A DNA stretch of 64,000 nucleotides, from contig NZ_JAJJMN010000002.1 of the NCBI RefSeq assembly GCF_020905335.1, positions 1,054,001 to 1,118,000 on the forward strand. Reading direction: 5' to 3'. The translations under genes and the position numbers were made by a program. Below, one piece after another: positions 8,589-17,340 of this stretch (the first letter of the stretch is position 1; the number at the start of each line of letters is the position of its first letter). The notes under the pieces were generated by a model, which saw only the letters and a program-made list of their open reading frames with translations, was not told the DNA's origin and did no database searches. The stretch is from Flavobacterium lipolyticum. Its GTDB lineage: Bacteria > Bacteroidota > Bacteroidia > Flavobacteriales > Flavobacteriaceae.

Positions 8589-9506
8589 TTACTTGAGAAC
8601 CTTTGGATATTGCGTTATTTTTTGCCTAATGGCGAAAATATGATGTGAATTAAAAACCAATACGGCCAGAAAAACAATGCTATAAGCCACAATTTGTATG
8701 GATCCTATTGGCTCATGATACCAAAAGAGAGCCAATAGAAATGCAATCATTGGGTTGATATTTAAAAGCATACCTACCGTCGAAGAATTGATTCCGGAAA
8801 GTGCATATAAATTGAGAAACAACGGGAATATGGTAAACAGAATCGCGATAGTTTCGATACAGAAATAAAATTTAAACTCTGTTGGAATCGGTCCGCTGTA
8901 AGCCGGGTAAAAGGGTAATAAAAATAAGGCTGCCAATGTGATATGAAAGGTGAGCACAATAAATTTATCGAATCCTTTGTTGATCCTTTGACTTACTAAA
9001 TACGAAGCATAAGTAGAACCAATGACTATACTAAAAACCATATCCATAATATTGGCATAGGATAAAAGCAAACAACCGGAAACACTTAGCCCTACTGCTA
9101 TCCATTGTGTTTTGCTTAATTTCTCATTCAAAATAAAGTGTGCCAGTAGGGTGGTCAAAATTGGACATACTAAGTAGGCCAAAGAAGTTGCTTTTACACT
9201 AACATGATTCATTACATAAATAAAAGTAAACCAGTTGGCCATTAAAAAAACACTTCCTCCAATATTCAACAAAAGTGATCTGCGTCTCTCCAAGGCTGGT
9301 AATGCTTTAAAGGTAGCGATGGTTTCTTTGATTCTTTTTCTTTTAAAAGTAAAGACAATCAGTAACATGAGAATACTGCAGCTGAAAACACGATAGAATA
9401 AAATATCTAAAGAAGGATACTCGTGAATGGGCTTTAATGCCAAGCTAAAAAATCCCCAGATGATGAAACAGATAATGGCCGCTACATAATATTTTGTTGT
9501 TTTCAC
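8589..9506 (-). CDS. EamA/RarD-like drug/metabolite transporter (DMT superfamily)
   Basis: The 305-residue protein is hydrophobic with about ten predicted transmembrane helices and the two-fold EamA repeat. The N-terminal half resembles RarD-type carriers (CFIIWGFFSLALKPI, ILFYRVFSCSILML). Such proteins sit in the inner membrane and usually export small metabolites or amino acids. It is divergent from a MocR-family regulator with 105 bp between the two starts, an arrangement in which the regulator often controls the exporter. The substrate cannot be read from the sequence. Its stop codon is followed by a good terminator. Confidence 0.85.
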   Translation of the reverse strand: MKTTKYYVAAIICFIIWGFFSLALKPIHEYPSLDILFYRVFSCSILMLLIVFTFKRKRIKETIATFKALPALERRRSLLLNIGGSVFLMANWFTFIYVMNHVSVKATSLAYLVCPILTTLLAHFILNEKLSKTQWIAVGLSVSGCLLLSYANIMDMVFSIVIGSTYASYLVSQRINKGFDKFIVLTFHITLAALFLLPFYPAYSGPIPTEFKFYFCIETIAILFTIFPLFLNLYALSGINSSTVGMLLNINPMIAFLLALFWYHEPIGSIQIVAYSIVFLAVLVFNSHHIFAIRQKITQYPKVLK

Positions 9507-9611
9507 AAGTTATTCTTTTTAGGTTCGTTATTGAATAAAACAAATTTCTAAAAAATAAAACAGCAATACAGATACAGTTTTTGTAAATTGCACCATAACA
9601 GTTTCTTTTTT

Positions 9612-11030
9612 ATGAAAAATTCCAACTACTTGTATCTGCAGTTTGCAGACCGAATTGAAAAACAAATAAAATCGGGTGTTTTAAATGTAGGCGATAAGCT
9701 GCCCTCTATACGTGAAGTCTGTGCCGAAACGGGTTACAGCATGAGCACCGTAAGCAAAGCCTATTATGAAATTGAAAGCAGATCTCTTATAGAATCCAGA
9801 CCTCAATCCGGTTATTATGTGACTAACATTTCGGCCAGAAATATTCCTGAACCTTCACCCAGCAGTCCTGTTTTAAAATGCGTGAACATTGACCGGGAAG
9901 ATTTAATTGATCAGGTTTACAAAAACATGACCGATCCGAGTATTACGATGCTTTCTATGGGGTTTCCTTCTAACGAATTGCTACCTATTGCCAAATTAAA
10001 TAAGGGAATGATTCAGGCCATGCGTCAGCTTCCTAATAGTGGCACAAGTTACGAACAGGTACAGGGGAATCTTAATCTACGGAAAGAAATTGCAAGATGG
10101 TCCTTTACCTGGGGAGGTTCTTTAACAGAAAGAGACATTATCACCATGCCCGGCTGTACGAGTGCCATATCACATTGTTTAATGACACTAACGAAACCGG
10201 GAGATACTATTATTACCGAAAGTCCTGCTTATTTTGGCATCCTGCAGTTGGCTAAATCTTTGGGTTTGTATATCATGGAACTGCCTACCAATATGACCAC
10301 TGGAATAGAACTGGATGCCCTAAAAAAAGCACTTTCTACTAAAAAAATAAAACTCTGTTTGCTGATGAGCAACTTCAGTAATCCTTCGGGAAGTATGATG
10401 CCTGTTGAACATAAAAAGGAAGTGGTCCGATTAATGGAATTTTACAACGTTCCATTAATTGAAGACGATATTCACGGTGATTTGTACTTTGGCTCGAGTC
10501 GTCCAACCAATTGTAAAACCTATGATGAAAGTGGCATTGTACTTTGCTGCAGTTCGGTTTCAAAAACTTTGGCACCGGGGTATCGTGTGGGCTGGGTTTC
10601 TCCGGGGAAATTCAAAAAAGAGATTTTGCGCAACAAAATCTATCATACCCTCTCTACTCCTACCATCACGCATCAGGTAGTTGGCGACTTTCTGAAAAAT
10701 GGCCGCTATGAAAATCATCTTCGAAAAATACGACAGATATTGAATCACAACTGTACGAACTATATCAATACGGTTTTAGAGTCATTTCCGAAAGGAACCA
10801 AGGTAAGTCAGCCACAAGGAGGTTTTTTTCTTTGGATTGAACTTGATAAGAATATAGATACGGCTGCTTTTTATCCATTAGCGATGCAGCATAAAATTAG
10901 TTTTGCTCCGGGAAGAATCTTTACTTTTCAAAATCAATTCTCAAATTGCATGCGATTGAGTTTTGGACTTCCGTGGACTAATGAATTAAGATCCTCTATA
11001 CAAACTCTGGGAAAATTGATTGATCAGTAG
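9612..11030 (+). CDS. MocR-type regulator (GntR HTH fused to an aminotransferase-like domain)
   Basis: From the ATG at 9612 the protein has 472 residues. The winged helix-turn-helix is at about 1-75 (KLPSIREVCAETGYSMSTVS, ending in SRPQSGYYV). A fold-type I PLP domain follows, with the predicted PLP-binding lysine in CCSSVSKTLAPGYRVGW. Members of this class use PLP or a PLP adduct to sense an amino-acid-related ligand and regulate transport or PLP metabolism. It is divergent from the EamA exporter, the obvious candidate target. An in-frame TTG at 9588 is possible, but the ATG gives the normal GntR N-terminus. Confidence 0.9.
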   Translation: MKNSNYLYLQFADRIEKQIKSGVLNVGDKLPSIREVCAETGYSMSTVSKAYYEIESRSLIESRPQSGYYVTNISARNIPEPSPSSPVLKCVNIDREDLIDQVYKNMTDPSITMLSMGFPSNELLPIAKLNKGMIQAMRQLPNSGTSYEQVQGNLNLRKEIARWSFTWGGSLTERDIITMPGCTSAISHCLMTLTKPGDTIITESPAYFGILQLAKSLGLYIMELPTNMTTGIELDALKKALSTKKIKLCLLMSNFSNPSGSMMPVEHKKEVVRLMEFYNVPLIEDDIHGDLYFGSSRPTNCKTYDESGIVLCCSSVSKTLAPGYRVGWVSPGKFKKEILRNKIYHTLSTPTITHQVVGDFLKNGRYENHLRKIRQILNHNCTNYINTVLESFPKGTKVSQPQGGFFLWIELDKNIDTAAFYPLAMQHKISFAPGRIFTFQNQFSNCMRLSFGLPWTNELRSSIQTLGKLIDQ

Positions 11031-11056
11031 AACTAAGTGACAGTTTGCAGTAACAG

Positions 11057-11430
11057 TTTGCAGTCGCATTTCACATTTTACACCTATGTTTTTCCCGCAG
11101 ATCTCGCAGATTATGCAGATTTTTTTTAATCTTTTTAATCTGTGGCGATTGTTTCAACACATAATATAGATACTGTATCTATAGAAAAGGCGTCTCACTT
11201 TTCAAAGTTTGCAGTCGTAGTTTATAGTCACACTTTGCAGTCGCATTTCACATTTTACACCTATGTTTTCCCGCAGATCTCGCAGATTATGCAGATTTTT
11301 TTAATCTTTTTAATCTGTGGCGATTGTTTCAACACTTAATATAGATACTGTATCTATAGAAAAGGCGTCTCACTTTTCAAAGTTTGCAGTCGTAGTTTAT
11401 AGTCACACTTTGCAGTCGCATTTCACATCT
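11057..11430. repeat. Two tandem copies (177 and 175 bp) plus a partial third copy of an intergenic unit
   Basis: The marker tttgcagtcgcatttc starts at 11057, 11234 and 11409. The copies at 11057 and 11234 are nearly identical along their whole length, including a ctgcgagat/aatctgtggc-type segment and a shared tagatactgtatctata block. The third copy breaks off after about 25 bp. Copies 1 and 2 differ mainly by an extra t in a T run and single substitutions, so the duplication is recent. No gene is seen in the gap 11031-11546. Confidence 0.92.
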
Positions 11431-11471
11431 CACATCTATTTTTTTCTTACACCCAACGGGTTAAAACACAT

Positions 11472-11514
11472 AAAAAAAACTGGACAGCCGCATTAACAAA
11501 GCGTTGTCCAGTTA
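11472..11514 (-). terminator. Terminator of the bestrophin gene
   Basis: The stem AACTGGACA/TGTCCAGTT (9 bp) is followed by eight T on the minus strand. It lies 33 bp past the bestrophin stop codon at 11547. Confidence 0.85.
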
Positions 11515-11546
11515 ACAAATTGAGAAACCAAAATCAATTCACATAA

Positions 11547-12494
11547 TTATAAAACAAAATAAGCGTTGTTTTCCGCTTTTTTTAAATCGGGTTTAAGATC
11601 GAATTCTTTGATGATGTCAAACTCACTTTGATACTCGTTTAACATTTGCATCAGATTCTTTTCGATAGTATTCGAAATTGCCGTTACAGGTGTATCTGTA
11701 GGTCTGTTTTCGAATGGATCCTGTAAATGGATTGCCATTTTTTCAATTAAGAAGAACGTTCCTCCGATAATTGTAATTAACGGAACGGCAAACCAGCTCA
11801 ATAAACTGATCAGTCCAAAAGGCAATAACAAAATAAACAAACACAGCGTCATTCTGATGTACATGCTGTAAGTGGTTGGAAAAATGGTATTTTTAATACG
11901 CTCGCATTTTCCCATTGCATCACATAATCTTGACAAAGTATTGTCTATTTCAACCTGTTGATAAGGATTTAATCGTTTATCCTTTTTGGCAATTCTAAGA
12001 TCTCTACCATGAAGCAATAATATCGCATTTGGAATATTCTGATGGTTTTTGACAAAATTCAGTTCCTCTTCACTAATCAAATCTTTGATCGGCTTTATCG
12101 CATCTTTATTACGCAGCGCCTGTCCTAAGCTATAACACCATGCAATTTGTCTTTTGGTGAAGTTCTCCTTAAACTCGTTTGCTTCAACAGAAAACCCCGG
12201 ATCTTTATAAAAAGTGAGCATTTGTCTCACCAAAGTTCGGGATTCATTTACAATTGATCCCCAAATAATGCGTGCTTCCCACCATCTGTCATAAGCCTGA
12301 TTGGATTTAAAAGCCAGTAATAAGGATATAATTGTACCTACCATGGTAGGAATTGCGATTGGTATTTCGATCGCTACATTGATAAAATAATGATGAAAAA
12401 TTTCAAATAAAATGGTGTAAGTCATTACAAGTGCCAATTCCACCTTAATTTTCCCGAGAACGTACCTCATTGGAATTCTTTTCTTTAATAACAT
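11547..12494 (-). CDS. Bestrophin family (UPF0187/YneE) anion-channel-like membrane protein
   Basis: The 315-residue protein has the bestrophin-type N-terminal membrane region with the signature LLLAFKSNQAYDRWWEARIIWGSIVNE split around residues 55-85. Two further hydrophobic segments near 215-250 and a charged C-terminal tail follow. Bacterial bestrophins form pentameric ion channels in the inner membrane; known ones conduct either cations or anions, so selectivity is uncertain. It is the last gene of a minus-strand run with a universal-stress-like protein 48 bp upstream and a two-component system before that, which suggests stress-controlled expression. It ends at a strong terminator. Confidence 0.86.
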   Translation of the reverse strand: MLLKKRIPMRYVLGKIKVELALVMTYTILFEIFHHYFINVAIEIPIAIPTMVGTIISLLLAFKSNQAYDRWWEARIIWGSIVNESRTLVRQMLTFYKDPGFSVEANEFKENFTKRQIAWCYSLGQALRNKDAIKPIKDLISEEELNFVKNHQNIPNAILLLHGRDLRIAKKDKRLNPYQQVEIDNTLSRLCDAMGKCERIKNTIFPTTYSMYIRMTLCLFILLLPFGLISLLSWFAVPLITIIGGTFFLIEKMAIHLQDPFENRPTDTPVTAISNTIEKNLMQMLNEYQSEFDIIKEFDLKPDLKKAENNAYFVL

Positions 12495-12542
12495 ATCTTT
12501 CCGTTTAAATTAAACTTGTATTCTTTTTGAAGAAATGAGGTT

Positions 12543-13265
12543 TTACGCCAATTCTTCATAGAGCGAAAGCACCGGTAGACCCGTTTTATCGTTTATGCTC
12601 TCTTTTTTATTTTTCTTGAATTGTATCTTCTCTCCTTTGCGGGTTTCCACTAACAAATCGATATCGTATTTTGAAATCGCTTCTGATAAGTAAGGAGCAA
12701 AATTTTCGTAGTTGTCTTCAAAACTGGAAGTCTGGCTTACAATTTCAAATGAAAAATTGTTGTTCAAAAATTGCTGAACATCTTTTACATGCATACTGGC
12801 ACGACCGTTTTCGATATAAAGCGCTTTATTGAAGTCTTCTTTGTATTGCTCTGAACCTAAATGCAGAATTGGACACTTTTGATTTCCGGCTAATTGTACC
12901 AGGTATTGATGAATTCGTTTTGTTTCCTGCTTATACGAATTGGTAAGAACTACCAGTTTTATAGCAAAAACATCAATAATACGCTTAAAAATCGGAGAAG
13001 AAAGTCCGTATTGATTGTGAACTTTTATTTTACAGTTGGGTGTGTGTTCAATAATGTATCGGCAAGTGTCCAGTACTTCTTCCTGACTTGCAGTAAGTCC
13101 TGTGCGCATTTCACGTAAAAAATTAGAGGATGAAAAAGCATCAGGAGTTTCTGATACCATCATAAGAATAATTTCGCAATCTGAATCTTTTGCCTGACCA
13201 ATAGCTGATTTTACAGCACAAATTGTATCGTCTTTTAAAGTAGTAGGTATAAGGAAATTTTTCAT
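12543..13265 (-). CDS. Universal stress protein-like protein (UspA fold)
   Basis: The 240-residue protein starts MKNFLIPTTLKDDTICAVKSAIG, the typical first strand and helix of UspA domains. Hydrophobic strands follow (CEIILMMVSE, FAIKLVVLTNS). The second half, with the segment KYDIDLLVETRKGEKIQ, looks like a second, degenerate Usp half. The usual ATP-binding GxxGxxS motif is not seen, so nucleotide binding is doubtful. It lies between a histidine kinase gene (77 bp upstream) and the bestrophin gene, on the same strand as both. Its role is probably signalling or stress protection in the cytoplasm, but nothing more specific can be said. Confidence 0.65.
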   Translation of the reverse strand: MKNFLIPTTLKDDTICAVKSAIGQAKDSDCEIILMMVSETPDAFSSSNFLREMRTGLTASQEEVLDTCRYIIEHTPNCKIKVHNQYGLSSPIFKRIIDVFAIKLVVLTNSYKQETKRIHQYLVQLAGNQKCPILHLGSEQYKEDFNKALYIENGRASMHVKDVQQFLNNNFSFEIVSQTSSFEDNYENFAPYLSEAISKYDIDLLVETRKGEKIQFKKNKKESINDKTGLPVLSLYEELA

Positions 13266-13342
13266 AAGTATACTCTTTTAGTTTATACTTACAAAGTAAC
13301 TCCCGTCAAATTAGAAGGGTCTTAATATGAAATTAGAATTTT

Positions 13343-14746
13343 CTAAGATTCAACATTAGAAGTCTTAATGTTGCTTTTCTTCGAACTTGTTTTATTAAAG
13401 ACAATGGTTACGATGGTGCCTTTGTTTTGCTCTGACTGCACCTGAATCTCTCCGTCGTGCATGCGGATGATTTTGGAAGCCAATGGAAGCCCCAAACCGT
13501 ATCCTATATATTTAGTTGCAATTTTACCTCTAAAGAAAGGTTCATACAAATGCGGAATGTCTTCCGGAGGGATCCCAATCCCGATATCGTTGATCGCCAC
13601 CTTTATCCAGTCCTGATTGGCTGAAAGGGTAACAAAAACCTCATTGTTATCCGAGTATTTTACACCATTGGTAATAATGTTGTTAATCGCGAGTTCCAAA
13701 AGTGGCTTATTACAAGGTATCAAAAGTAAATTGGAGTCTTTAGGCGCAAAGTTAAGCTTGATACTTACACGATTGTCCGGATAAATTTTATCTAAATCCG
13801 ACTTTACATCCATTAATACTTCGTCGATTCTGGCAATATCCAACACCTGTTTTTTACCGTCGTAACCTGTTTGTGTAAGTTTAAGCAAACTCTCTGTTAA
13901 GTTTCCTAATCGGGAAGCCTGGCTGTAAATATTTTCAAGGGACTGAATGTATTCCGGAACTTCCCTTTCTTTCAAAAGCATGATTTCAGACTCTGCAATG
14001 ATTGTCGTTATAGGAGTTTTTAACTCGTGTGAAGCATTATTGATAAAATTGGCCTGTATTTCGAATGAGGTTTCCAAACGATCCAGCATATCGTTGAAAG
14101 TCTCTGTAAGATCTGAGATTTCATCTGAATTTTTGACTTCCGGCAAGCGATTGTGAAGGTTGGAAGCACTAATTCTATTTACTTCTTTAGTAATTCTTGC
14201 CACAGGATTAATGACTCTTTTGGCCAGGAAACGTCCCAAAAAGAAGGCCAAAAATATAAAACCTATACCTCCGAACAGCATGATTTTTAAAATATAGATT
14301 GTGGTGGTCGGTCCTTTTCGGTCACGAGCTCCAACAATTACAATGTATTTTTGATTATTCTCTGTAAAAACCTGTCCTAAATAATATTTGTTTTCTACCT
14401 CAAAATAGTCTTTTCCGGTTTTTAAAATATTGGTATAAAACTCATTCGGTAAATTCAGTTTTGTATTGTAATCAAAACTATTGGCACTGTTTATCTTTAG
14501 AACAAACTCTTCTTCTTCGATAAGTTCTTCCAGTCCATTTTTTTTAAGATTACTGTAGTATTTTATTTTCTCAGGATCGTTCTGAAAATGAATGGATGCG
14601 ACAATTTTAGCTCTGTCTTCAAGCCTTTTTAAGAAATGGTAACGATTATTTTCTCTGAATAGAACAAAAACAACAATACATAGAAGTAATGTACTAAAAG
14701 ACGACAAGGCTACATAAGTGTATGTTATTTTTTTTCTTATATCCAT
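13343..14746 (-). CDS. HAMP-domain sensor histidine kinase
   Basis: The 467-residue protein has two transmembrane helices (about 8-28 and 152-172) flanking a periplasmic sensor region of about 125 residues, then HAMP, then HisKA with the phospho-accepting histidine in NNASHELKTPIT. The HATPase_c N box (LELAINNIITNGVKYSDN) and G boxes (DIGIGIPPEDI, GYGLGLPLASKI) are intact. It should phosphorylate the response regulator encoded one base upstream. The signal is unknown. The gene order regulator-kinase-Usp-bestrophin suggests a stress or ion-related stimulus, but this is inference. Confidence 0.94.
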   Translation of the reverse strand: MDIRKKITYTYVALSSFSTLLLCIVVFVLFRENNRYHFLKRLEDRAKIVASIHFQNDPEKIKYYSNLKKNGLEELIEEEEFVLKINSANSFDYNTKLNLPNEFYTNILKTGKDYFEVENKYYLGQVFTENNQKYIVIVGARDRKGPTTTIYILKIMLFGGIGFIFLAFFLGRFLAKRVINPVARITKEVNRISASNLHNRLPEVKNSDEISDLTETFNDMLDRLETSFEIQANFINNASHELKTPITTIIAESEIMLLKEREVPEYIQSLENIYSQASRLGNLTESLLKLTQTGYDGKKQVLDIARIDEVLMDVKSDLDKIYPDNRVSIKLNFAPKDSNLLLIPCNKPLLELAINNIITNGVKYSDNNEVFVTLSANQDWIKVAINDIGIGIPPEDIPHLYEPFFRGKIATKYIGYGLGLPLASKIIRMHDGEIQVQSEQNKGTIVTIVFNKTSSKKSNIKTSNVES

Positions 14747-14747
14747 T

Positions 14748-15422
14748 TTATGGCTGTATCACATAACCCAGACCTTTCATGGTATGGATGAGTTTGGTTT
14801 CAAAAGGTTTATCGATTTTTTTTCTTAAATAAGTAATGTATACATCGACAACATTGGTGTTCATATCAAAATTAATATCCCAGACATTATCTAAAATCTG
14901 ATCGCGGGAAACGATGCGACCGCTATTTTTAGCCAGATAGTATAATAATTTAAATTCTTTTGCGGTCAGGATAATCGATTCTCCTTCTCTCTTTACTGTC
15001 TTTGCCCGGCCGTTTATTTCTAAGTCGCCAATGGTTATAGTATCTACTTTTTCTGTATCCTGATGAGCTCGTCGGTGCAGTGCATTGACTCTGGCATCAA
15101 GTTCTCCAAACTTAAAAGGTTTTACCAAATAATCGTCGGCTCCTGCATTAAGTCCGGTCACAATATTTTCTGACGTTCCAAGAGCGGTTAACAGTAACAC
15201 CGGAACAAAATTCTTACTGGCGCGAAGTCTTCTGCAAATCTCAATTCCGTTAATATCCGGAAGCATTACATCCAAAACGACAACATCAAAATTATAATTG
15301 TGAATCATCTCCAGAGCAGTTCTGCCATCCAGAGCCACACTAACTTCATTATTGTTCTCGGCAAATCCTTTCCGTAAAATGGACAACAGATTTGGTTCGT
15401 CTTCGACTATAAGTAATTTCAT
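14748..15422 (-). CDS. OmpR/PhoB-family response regulator
   Basis: The 224-residue protein has a receiver domain (1-115) with the acidic pair in IVEDEPN, the phosphorylated aspartate in DVVVLDVMLPDING, the switch threonine in LLTALG and the lysine in VKPFKFGELDARV. A winged-helix DNA-binding domain (about 128-222) follows. Only one base separates its stop codon from the kinase start, so the two are co-transcribed as a cognate pair. Likely targets include its own operon, with the stress protein and bestrophin genes downstream. Confidence 0.95.
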   Translation of the reverse strand: MKLLIVEDEPNLLSILRKGFAENNNEVSVALDGRTALEMIHNYNFDVVVLDVMLPDINGIEICRRLRASKNFVPVLLLTALGTSENIVTGLNAGADDYLVKPFKFGELDARVNALHRRAHQDTEKVDTITIGDLEINGRAKTVKREGESIILTAKEFKLLYYLAKNSGRIVSRDQILDNVWDINFDMNTNVVDVYITYLRKKIDKPFETKLIHTMKGLGYVIQP

Positions 15423-15442
15423 CTTAGTTCAGGTATGAATAG

Positions 15443-15450
15443 CAAAAATA
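15443..15450 (-). promoter_or_regulatory. Candidate -7 element for the response-regulator operon
   Basis: The minus strand reads TATTTTTG, matching TAnnTTTG, 20 nt before the ATG at 15422. No clear -33 TTG is seen. Confidence 0.45.
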
Positions 15451-15781
15451 GGGATTGACTTTAAAAATATAAATCACACTCGTTATAAATTATGATTTAA
15501 TTATGAACAACAGCCCCGTTTTCATAAAAAACGACTCCGAAGAATTTCTTTTTTATGTGAGTGTTTTTTGTGCGTTGTAATACTGGTTCTTTACATTAAA
15601 ACTTTGTATTACCTCTAAGCCAGACAAGTATTTACTCAATCTTTTACTCTTTCTAAGTAAATCTAAGGGATTGAATTGTATCTCAGTGATTTCTTTTTTC
15701 CATCTTTGATTAAATTACCTTTTAAATTATAGGTATAATCATTATAACAGTTACTATTGTATTTATTCCCCTGCAGTTAGT

Positions 15782-16039
15782 TTGTGGTTTCTTCAGATTC
15801 TTTGGTTGGAGGTGGATAAAATGACACCTTTGATAAATTTTGGACTAACAGGATTAAAACCAAAACAAAGAGGCAGACCCGTATCGATGAGTGACCATAA
15901 AGACAAAAAGCGTAAATCAGACAGCCCCCTTACAAGAGAGCAGGAACTGCTGAAAGAAAACGAAAGACTTCGCTGTGAGAATGAACTGCTAAAAAAGCTT
16001 CAAGCCTTAATTCAAGCCAGGAAAAATCCAAAGCCATAA
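15782..16039 (+). pseudogene. IS3 transposase OrfA remnant
   Basis: The reading frame keeps the C-terminal half of an IS150-type OrfA: a GLKPKQRGRP segment, then the leucine-zipper region SPLTREQELLKENERLRCEN and KKLQALIQARKNPKP. The N-terminal helix-turn-helix that binds the transposon ends is not found in the expected position, and the ORF has only a TTG at its start. The sequence joins OrfB through the usual programmed-frameshift zone near 16030-16060. Confidence 0.8.
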
Positions 16040-16062
16040 ACGAGCTAAGGCATAAATATGGT

Positions 16063-16837
16063 TTGGAATTACTTCTGAACCTAGCAGATATGGCACGCAG
16101 CAGTTTTTACTATCATCAAAAACAAAGTAAATCACCTGATAAATACAGAGAAACTAAAGAGCTGATTAAAGCCATTTATCAAAAGCATAAAGGGCGCTAT
16201 GGCTACAGAGGGATAACCGATGAGCTGCAAAACAGAGGACTGCTTATCAATCATAAGACAGTTCTCAGATTAATGAATCTATTAGGGCTAAAAAGTGTTA
16301 TTAGAGCAAAAAAGTATAAATCTTATAAAGGTGATAATGGTAAAATAGCTCCAAATCAAAAATGGGCAACCGATATAACAAAGTTTAATGTAAGAGGAAA
16401 CAAATTATATTTATCACCAATAATTGACTTGTTTAATCAGGAAATAATCAGCTATGAAGTTACAGAACGACCAGTGTTTAATCAAGTAGTAATCATGCTG
16501 AAAAAAGCCTTTAGAAAAATCCCAAACAATACAAATTTGATACTTCATTCTGACCAAGGCTGGCAATACCAAATGAAACATTACCAAGACTTATTAGAAC
16601 AAAAAAAAAATCAAACAAAGCATGTCAAGAAAAGGAAACTGTCTGGATAATGCAATTATTGAAAACTTCTTTGGAATATTAAAATCTGAAATGTTTTATA
16701 CCCAAAAATTCAAATCAATAGAGCAATTAAAAAAAGAAATTAATAGATACATAATCTATTACAATAACGAAAGAATTAAATCAAATTTAAACAAAATGAG
16801 CCCAATACAATATCGAGTTCATTATTATCAAACTTAA
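16063..16837 (+). pseudogene. IS3 transposase OrfB, frameshifted
   Basis: The DDE integrase core is recognisable: first aspartate in WATDITKFNV, second in LILHSDQGWQYQ, glutamate in NAIIENFFG. The frame breaks at a run of ten A residues at about 16601-16610. Upstream the ORF runs to 16650 in the wrong frame, and the C-terminal part continues in another frame at 16622-16837. The expected text there would be LLEQKGIKQSMSRKGN, so one inserted A plus G-to-A changes explain the break. The transposase is probably inactive unless slippage on the A run restores the frame. Confidence 0.85.
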
Positions 16838-16914
16838 TTATAAATTTGTCTAAACTTTTGGGTTCAGTTATATATATATGGAGTGGCTTTAATTTATTTC
16901 TCAATTAGTTCAGA

Positions 16915-17340
16915 TTATAAATCTAATTTATTTGAATTATCTAATCGTCTAGCTAAAAAAGACAAAATAGTCAATGAAAAAAGCAACGAAAAAGGATAGA
17001 ACAACAAAATATAATTCTCATCATGTACCATGGTTGTCAATATTGATAGTAACATTGATTTTTGAGCAAACAATAAAGAAATTAAATCCATTAGTACAAA
17101 TATTATGACCAATTTGAAGACAAAATTAGAACTTATTAAATTTGAAAACAAAGACAAAATAAAATACATTAAAAAAGAGAATGTGTATATCAAAATACTG
17201 CCAAAAAAGTTAAAGAAAAATAATTCCCAATCATTATTTTTAGGTATTATTAAAAATAAGAGACAATTAAAACAGTTAAAAATTATCAGTGTGATAAGAT
17301 ACCATTTCGTACTAAATTTTATTTTTTCTTTATATTCCAT
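16915..17340 (-). CDS. Small four-helix membrane protein, candidate immunity protein of RHS orphan cassette 3
   Basis: The 141-residue protein is very hydrophobic with about four transmembrane helices and no family I recognise. Its ATG at 17340 directly abuts the stop codon of the preceding RHS C-terminal fragment (17341). In RHS and other polymorphic-toxin loci the gene immediately after the toxin tip normally encodes the immunity protein. A membrane location would suit a toxin acting on the envelope. The function is assigned by position only. Confidence 0.6.
   Translation of the reverse strand: MEYKEKIKFSTKWYLITLIIFNCFNCLLFLIIPKNNDWELFFFNFFGSILIYTFSFLMYFILSLFSNLISSNFVFKLVIIFVLMDLISLLFAQKSMLLSILTTMVHDENYILLFYPFSLLFSLTILSFLARRLDNSNKLDL

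Larger units (their letters stand above)
15710..16867 (+). mobile_element. Decayed IS3-family (IS150-like) insertion sequence
   Basis: The region holds an IS3 OrfA remnant, a frameshifted OrfB and, at 16843-16867, a likely right inverted end (gtctaaacttttgggttcag). No matching left end was found upstream and the OrfA helix-turn-helix is missing or degraded, so the element is truncated on the left and probably cannot move. It sits directly 3' of the last RHS orphan cassette. The exact left boundary is uncertain. The stretch from 15451 to 15710 shows nothing recognisable. Confidence 0.8.

Noticed and set aside
11142..11339. Plus-strand frame in the 175-bp duplication
   Set aside because: It spans the junction of two repeat copies and encodes repeated low-complexity sequence.
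15423..15710. A gene or complete IS left end between the response regulator and the IS3 remnant
   Set aside because: No frame with recognisable sequence and no match to the right inverted end could be found by eye.
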